A program made the position numbers and the translations under genes. Positions 7,214 through 9,735 of a stretch of DNA of 9,735 bases are shown here, piece by piece. The notes under the pieces are model-generated. The model was given only the letters and a program-made list of their open reading frames with translations, had not been told where the DNA came from and did not search any database. Numbering within the stretch: position 1 is the first letter of the stretch; every line of letters begins with the position of its first letter. Origin of the DNA: Anaerolineales bacterium Chloro_02 (GTDB lineage Bacteria; Chloroflexota; Anaerolineae; Anaerolineales; Anaerolineaceae); the NCBI GenBank assembly GCA_001603765.1, contig LUZV01000004.1, positions 1-9,735 on the forward strand. The letters run 5' to 3'.

Positions 7214-7411
7214 AAAAGCCTCCTTGTTTCAGAATAGTGCCTTTTTGATAAGCTCTTTTTCAGGCTCAAATCCGGCTGACTAAGGTGAGATGCTGGACGA
7301 AGAGGATTTGAAAAAGAACGAATTGAACATGATTCTAACATGTTGAAGAATTACCAAAACTGTTAATATCAACAAATATTTGCCTGGATAATTGACGGGA
7401 ATTGGAAAATG
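7214..7411 (-). promoter_or_regulatory. Intergenic leader and control region of the hydroxylase operon
   Basis: This 198-nt gap holds no gene. From the operon outwards it contains the ribosome binding site, a leader with an inverted repeat (TCAAATCC at 7266-7273, GGATTTGA at 7304-7311, with a further A/T-rich extension 7255-7260/7312-7316 across a bulge), and the predicted promoter at 7332-7359. Further upstream lies AT-rich sequence including the perfect palindrome CAAATATTTG (7373-7382). The AT-rich block stands where an UP element or upstream activator site would lie. I see no convincing terminator for the amidase, which ends at 7412, so read-through from the amidase is possible. Confidence 0.5.
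7326..7359 (-). promoter_or_regulatory. Predicted hydroxylase-operon promoter with dyad around the -10
   Basis: On the minus strand an extended -10 TGTTAGAAT (hexamer TAGAAT, plus 7332-7337) predicts a start near 7325 and a leader of about 110 nt. TTTTGGTAATT (plus 7349-7359) lies upstream, with 16 nt between TTTTGG and the hexamer. It is identical to the element in the permease promoter. The -10 is bracketed by the arms AACATG (plus 7339-7344 read on minus) and CATGTT (plus 7326-7331), so a dimeric protein bound there would block RNA polymerase. The layout combines a possible activator box over the -35 with a possible repressor site over the -10. Confidence 0.5.
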
Positions 7412-8803
7412 TTACAACCAAAAATCCTCCCGCGGGGCAAGGCGTTTTGGGAAGCGCGTTTCAAACTGCCTGGCAAGACCGAGCAATAGAGGTTCAGTCT
7501 CAGGCAATCCAAAAAGTTCAAAACCAATTGGCACGCCCAGCGGAGCGGTTTGTGAGGGCTCAGAGAAGCCGGCGGGCAGGCAAATTGAGGGGAAACCGGT
7601 GATCGCGGCGAGCGCGCCGTTGCGCTGGAGCTGAGAATCTCCGACCTTACAAACTAATTGCTGCTGATGGGGGAAAACCAGAGCGTTCAGTTGGTCCCGC
7701 GCGAAGAGGTTTCTGACGCGCTCTTGCAGTTCAGCGCGCTTTCGCAGCCGCGATGAATACTCCTCTGAATGAATATCCAACTGGTTGGCGCGGATCAGGT
7801 TGTCTTTAATGCCAGGGTGGAATAAACCGCTCTCCAAAATCGCGTCTATGCTTGGGTAAGGGGCGCCAACGGACTCGAGATAATGATTCAGGTGAGCTTT
7901 AAGTTCATAGAGGTGCACACTGATGTTCGAGACCAGATCGGCAATGTCGATTTGATCGTCCACTTGGACCACCTCAATACCCAGCGATTGCAGCTCGCTC
8001 ACGACTTTTTCCATGGCGCGATTAACTTCAGCGTTGACGGAGGCTGAGCCAAAGAAGGATTTGAGCAAGCCAACGCGGAGGCTGCCGGGCAGTTCGGGCT
8101 GGGGTAAATCCCGCGCGGCGATCACCCGCAGCACTGCCTCGGCGTCCGCCACGCCGCGCGCCATCGGACCGGCTGTGTCTTGGGTGAGCGAATAGGGCAC
8201 AATGCCGCTATCGCTGACCAAGCCGAGGCTGGGGCGGATGCCCACAAGGTTGTTCGCGCTGGAAGGAGACCGGATGGAGTTGATTGTGTCTGTGCCGATG
8301 CCGACCAAGCCGAAATTCGCGGCAACCGCGGCGCCTGTTCCTCCGCTGGACCCTCCGGGTGTGCGGGTCAGGTCGTAGGGGTTGCGCGTTTGCCCTTTGA
8401 TGGAGCTGACCGACTCGCCCCAGATGGCAAATTCGTGCAGGTTGGTCTTAGCCAAAATGATTGCCCCGGCAGCTTTGAGGCGCTGAACCAGATCGGCGTC
8501 TCTGCCAGTTGAAAACCCTGCCAGGCTCAGGCTGCCGGCGGTGGTTGGCATATCCGCGGTTTCGATGTTGTCCTTGACCAGAACGGGCACGCCGTGGAGG
8601 CTGCCGGAAAGATTGCCCGTTTTTTGCAGGGTTTGGTCGCATTGTCTCGCAAGCTCTATGGCGGAAGGATTAACACAAATAATGCTCGCGAGAACGCCAT
8701 CAAAACGATAGATTCGGTCGAGATAAAAGGCGACCAGGCTTTCTGAGGTGATTTGACGCGAGAGGAGTTTTTGGTGATAAGAGGCGATGCTTAGCTCTAA
8801 CAT
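7412..8803 (-). CDS. Amidase-signature family hydrolase
   Basis: A 463-residue cytoplasmic amidase with the full Ser-cisSer-Lys triad: K77 in VLVKDN, S152 in GGSSGG and S176 in TINSIRSP. The spacing of 75 and 24 residues equals that of fatty acid amide hydrolase (K142, S217, S241). The usual GTDTGGSIR is GTDTINSIRSPSSANN here, a variant subgroup that I recall in other stand-alone amidases. It is not obviously GatA of the tRNA amidotransferase: no gatB or gatC is adjacent. The substrate is unknown; by context it may be a ring-opened ureide or amide from purine or pyrimidine breakdown, releasing ammonium. The ATG at 8803 has no Shine-Dalgarno, a stop codon lies two codons upstream, and a -10-like TACAAT ends 6 nt before it, so the mRNA may be leaderless. 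Confidence 0.9.
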   Translation of the reverse strand: MLELSIASYHQKLLSRQITSESLVAFYLDRIYRFDGVLASIICVNPSAIELARQCDQTLQKTGNLSGSLHGVPVLVKDNIETADMPTTAGSLSLAGFSTGRDADLVQRLKAAGAIILAKTNLHEFAIWGESVSSIKGQTRNPYDLTRTPGGSSGGTGAAVAANFGLVGIGTDTINSIRSPSSANNLVGIRPSLGLVSDSGIVPYSLTQDTAGPMARGVADAEAVLRVIAARDLPQPELPGSLRVGLLKSFFGSASVNAEVNRAMEKVVSELQSLGIEVVQVDDQIDIADLVSNISVHLYELKAHLNHYLESVGAPYPSIDAILESGLFHPGIKDNLIRANQLDIHSEEYSSRLRKRAELQERVRNLFARDQLNALVFPHQQQLVCKVGDSQLQRNGALAAITGFPSICLPAGFSEPSQTAPLGVPIGFELFGLPETEPLLLGLARQFETRFPKRLAPREDFWL

Positions 8804-8809
8804 GGGTCA

Positions 8810-8815
8810 ATTGTA
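8810..8815 (-). promoter_or_regulatory. Possible -10 box of a leaderless amidase transcript
   Basis: TACAAT on the minus strand matches five of six -10 consensus positions. Six bases separate it from the amidase ATG, so transcription would start at or within a base or so of the start codon. Together with the lack of any Shine-Dalgarno this is the pattern of a leaderless mRNA. The -35 region (about GTCATA at 18-nt spacing) is weak. Confidence 0.4.
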
Positions 8816-9034
8816 ACCTGGTCCGGCTTAGTTATGACGGATGAGAGTGGGTTAATTGTTATAAGAAGCTAAGGTCTGACCCGGGCAATTCGCAAGAGAG
8901 CGACGCGCTAATGATAAATATTTAGATGGGCAGGTGATGGAGAGGTTTGCGCTATTGCCAACCCATCCTGCGAGGCATGGCTTATTGAGCGTCCGCGGCG
9001 GGTATTGTGTATTATTAATAATTATTGCTTATAG

Positions 9035-9059
9035 AATACAGACTTGTTGTTTCTGTATT
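9035..9059. repeat. Dyad upstream of the PucR-type regulator
   Basis: Two perfect 8-bp arms, AATACAGA (9035-9042) and TCTGTATT (9052-9059), are separated by 9 nt. If TAGAAT (9032-9037) is the -10, transcription would begin near 9044, inside the dyad, so a bound protein would repress the regulator gene. Autoregulation is the obvious hypothesis. As RNA the arms could also form a short hairpin in the leader. Confidence 0.45.
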
Positions 9060-9115
9060 ACAATCAAATTGACTGGCGTTTTAGGTAAAATATTCATCAG
9101 GATGAGGAACGATCT

Positions 9116-9735
9116 ATGCAAAAGGCATTAAAAGTTCGTCTACGAGACATCCTCAACGTTGATTTGTTAGCCGGCGCGGAAGTGATCGCCGGTGAAACGG
9201 GGATGGATCATGAAATCACCTCCGTCAACGTTATGGAAGTCCCAGATATTGTCGACTGGGTTAGACCAGGCGAGCTGCTGCTCACGACTGCCTACTCTCT
9301 TGCCAACGATGTTGAAGCATTCAACACGCTCCTGCCGCTGCTTTCAGAGCGCGGTGTGTGCGGAATGGGCATTAAGTTCAAGCGTTATATTGATGACCTT
9401 CCCGACAGCGTCATTCAGACAGCTAATCGCCTGGCGTTTCCGATTATCAAGATCCCACAAGGCGTTTCTTATGGCGACTTGATGAAGCGGATCTTTACAT
9501 ATATCATCGGTGAACAGACCCGCCAGCTGGAACAGATCAACGACTTCAACAACCAGATTAAGGATATCATGCTGCGGCGCGGCGGCATGGAGGAGTTCGC
9601 GGCGCTCATCAGCCAGGTGGTTCAATGCCCCGTGCTGATTTCCGATCAGGTCTATAAAAGCTTTGTGTTTTATTCGGATGATAAAAAATGGAAAGCCATT
9701 CTCGAAAGGGTCGTCCCGGCTACCATCAGCAACAC
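9116..9735 (+). CDS. PucR-family transcriptional regulator (N-terminal part, truncated by window end)
   Basis: 206 codons are visible with no stop. The ATG at 9116 follows GAGGA (9104-9108) with 7 nt spacing. Residues 1 to about 130 match the PucR N-terminal domain (purine catabolism regulatory protein-like, PF07905). The pattern is: RLRDIL, a GAEVIAG turn, VNVMEVPDIVDWVRPGELLL, then SERGVCGMGIK and LAFPIIKIPQGVSYGDLMKRI. A probable helical linker follows (about 135-165) and then the start of a further domain. The C-terminal PucR helix-turn-helix (HTH_30) expected for the family lies beyond the window, so DNA binding is inferred. In B. subtilis PucR controls purine-degradation genes; here it is divergent from the amidase and hydroxylase genes and probably regulates them. 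Confidence 0.88.
   Translation, partial: MQKALKVRLRDILNVDLLAGAEVIAGETGMDHEITSVNVMEVPDIVDWVRPGELLLTTAYSLANDVEAFNTLLPLLSERGVCGMGIKFKRYIDDLPDSVIQTANRLAFPIIKIPQGVSYGDLMKRIFTYIIGEQTRQLEQINDFNNQIKDIMLRRGGMEEFAALISQVVQCPVLISDQVYKSFVFYSDDKKWKAILERVVPATISN

Larger units (their letters stand above)
8804..9115. promoter_or_regulatory. Divergent intergenic region between the amidase and the PucR-type regulator
   Basis: This spacer of about 310 nt should hold both promoters. On the amidase side there is TACAAT on the minus strand (plus 8810-8815). The middle contains an imperfect stem-loop, CCATCCT-gcg-AGG(c)ATGG (8963-8980), of unknown meaning. An AT-rich block with the palindrome ATTATTAATAAT (9011-9022) precedes TAGAAT (9032-9037), a possible plus-strand -10. 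The dyad at 9035-9059 follows. A 65-codon open frame (8934-9131) overlaps the regulator's start out of frame, has no convincing ribosome binding site and is Cys/Ile-rich low-quality sequence, so I do not call it a gene. Confidence 0.45.

Noticed and set aside
7214..7325. Molybdenum-cofactor or purine riboswitch in the hydroxylase leader
   Set aside because: I could not find the conserved core of either class. Only a simple hairpin with a 30-nt loop is visible.
7412..8803. GatA subunit of Asp/Glu-tRNA amidotransferase
   Set aside because: The catalytic-Ser loop TINSIRSPSS differs from the GatA consensus and no gatB/gatC lies alongside; a stand-alone amidase fits better.
8934..9131. 65-codon plus-strand open frame before the regulator
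   Set aside because: It overlaps the regulator's ribosome binding site and start in another frame, crosses the dyad and AT-rich promoter region, and has no family resemblance.

Overview
The window reads as a nitrogen-scavenging locus from a moderate-GC bacterium. Protein style suggests a Chloroflexota (Anaerolineae-like) or related anaerobe: a glutamine synthetase of the NSYKR/GFGPFD-like subtype, a CoxMSL-ordered molybdenum hydroxylase, and a PucR-family regulator beside it. This taxonomic guess rests on recollection of protein families and is low confidence.

Layout. At 1-84 (minus) is the 5' end of an unidentified gene. It is divergent from glnA (376-1794, plus), which encodes a type I glutamine synthetase and ends at a clear hairpin terminator. 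Convergent with glnA is an NCS2 uracil/xanthine-type permease (1872-3239, minus). Upstream of it, on the same strand, is a three-gene molybdenum hydroxylase operon of the xanthine dehydrogenase/CO dehydrogenase superfamily: FAD subunit (6362-7213), [2Fe-2S] subunit (5823-6359) and Mo-cofactor subunit (3412-5823). The three are tightly packed and apparently translationally coupled. Next is an amidase-signature hydrolase (7412-8803, minus). Divergent from the amidase is a PucR-type regulator (9116 to the window end, plus, truncated).

How the parts may fit together (inference). The permease would import a purine, pyrimidine or related N-heterocycle, and the hydroxylase would oxidise it. The amidase might cleave an amide further down the pathway, the PucR protein would sense the substrate or N status, and glutamine synthetase would capture released ammonium. 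The true substrate is not fixed by the sequence. The hydroxylase keeps the catalytic Glu and the Arg of the active site but has Ala where bovine xanthine dehydrogenase has its second substrate-binding Glu.

The most notable non-coding signal is a shared composite promoter in front of the permease and the hydroxylase operon. An identical 11-mer, TTTTGGTAATT, sits 16-17 nt upstream of a good -10 hexamer, with an AACA(G/T)GTT element in the spacer of both. Its TTGGTAA core resembles the PucR box known from Bacillus subtilis. Other regulatory candidates are a dyad bracketing the hydroxylase -10, a 27-bp near-perfect palindrome between the hydroxylase and permease genes, a dyad over the glnA -35 region, a dyad at the likely pucR start site, and an apparently leaderless amidase. 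I saw no tRNA, rRNA, CRISPR array, insertion sequence or phage gene.
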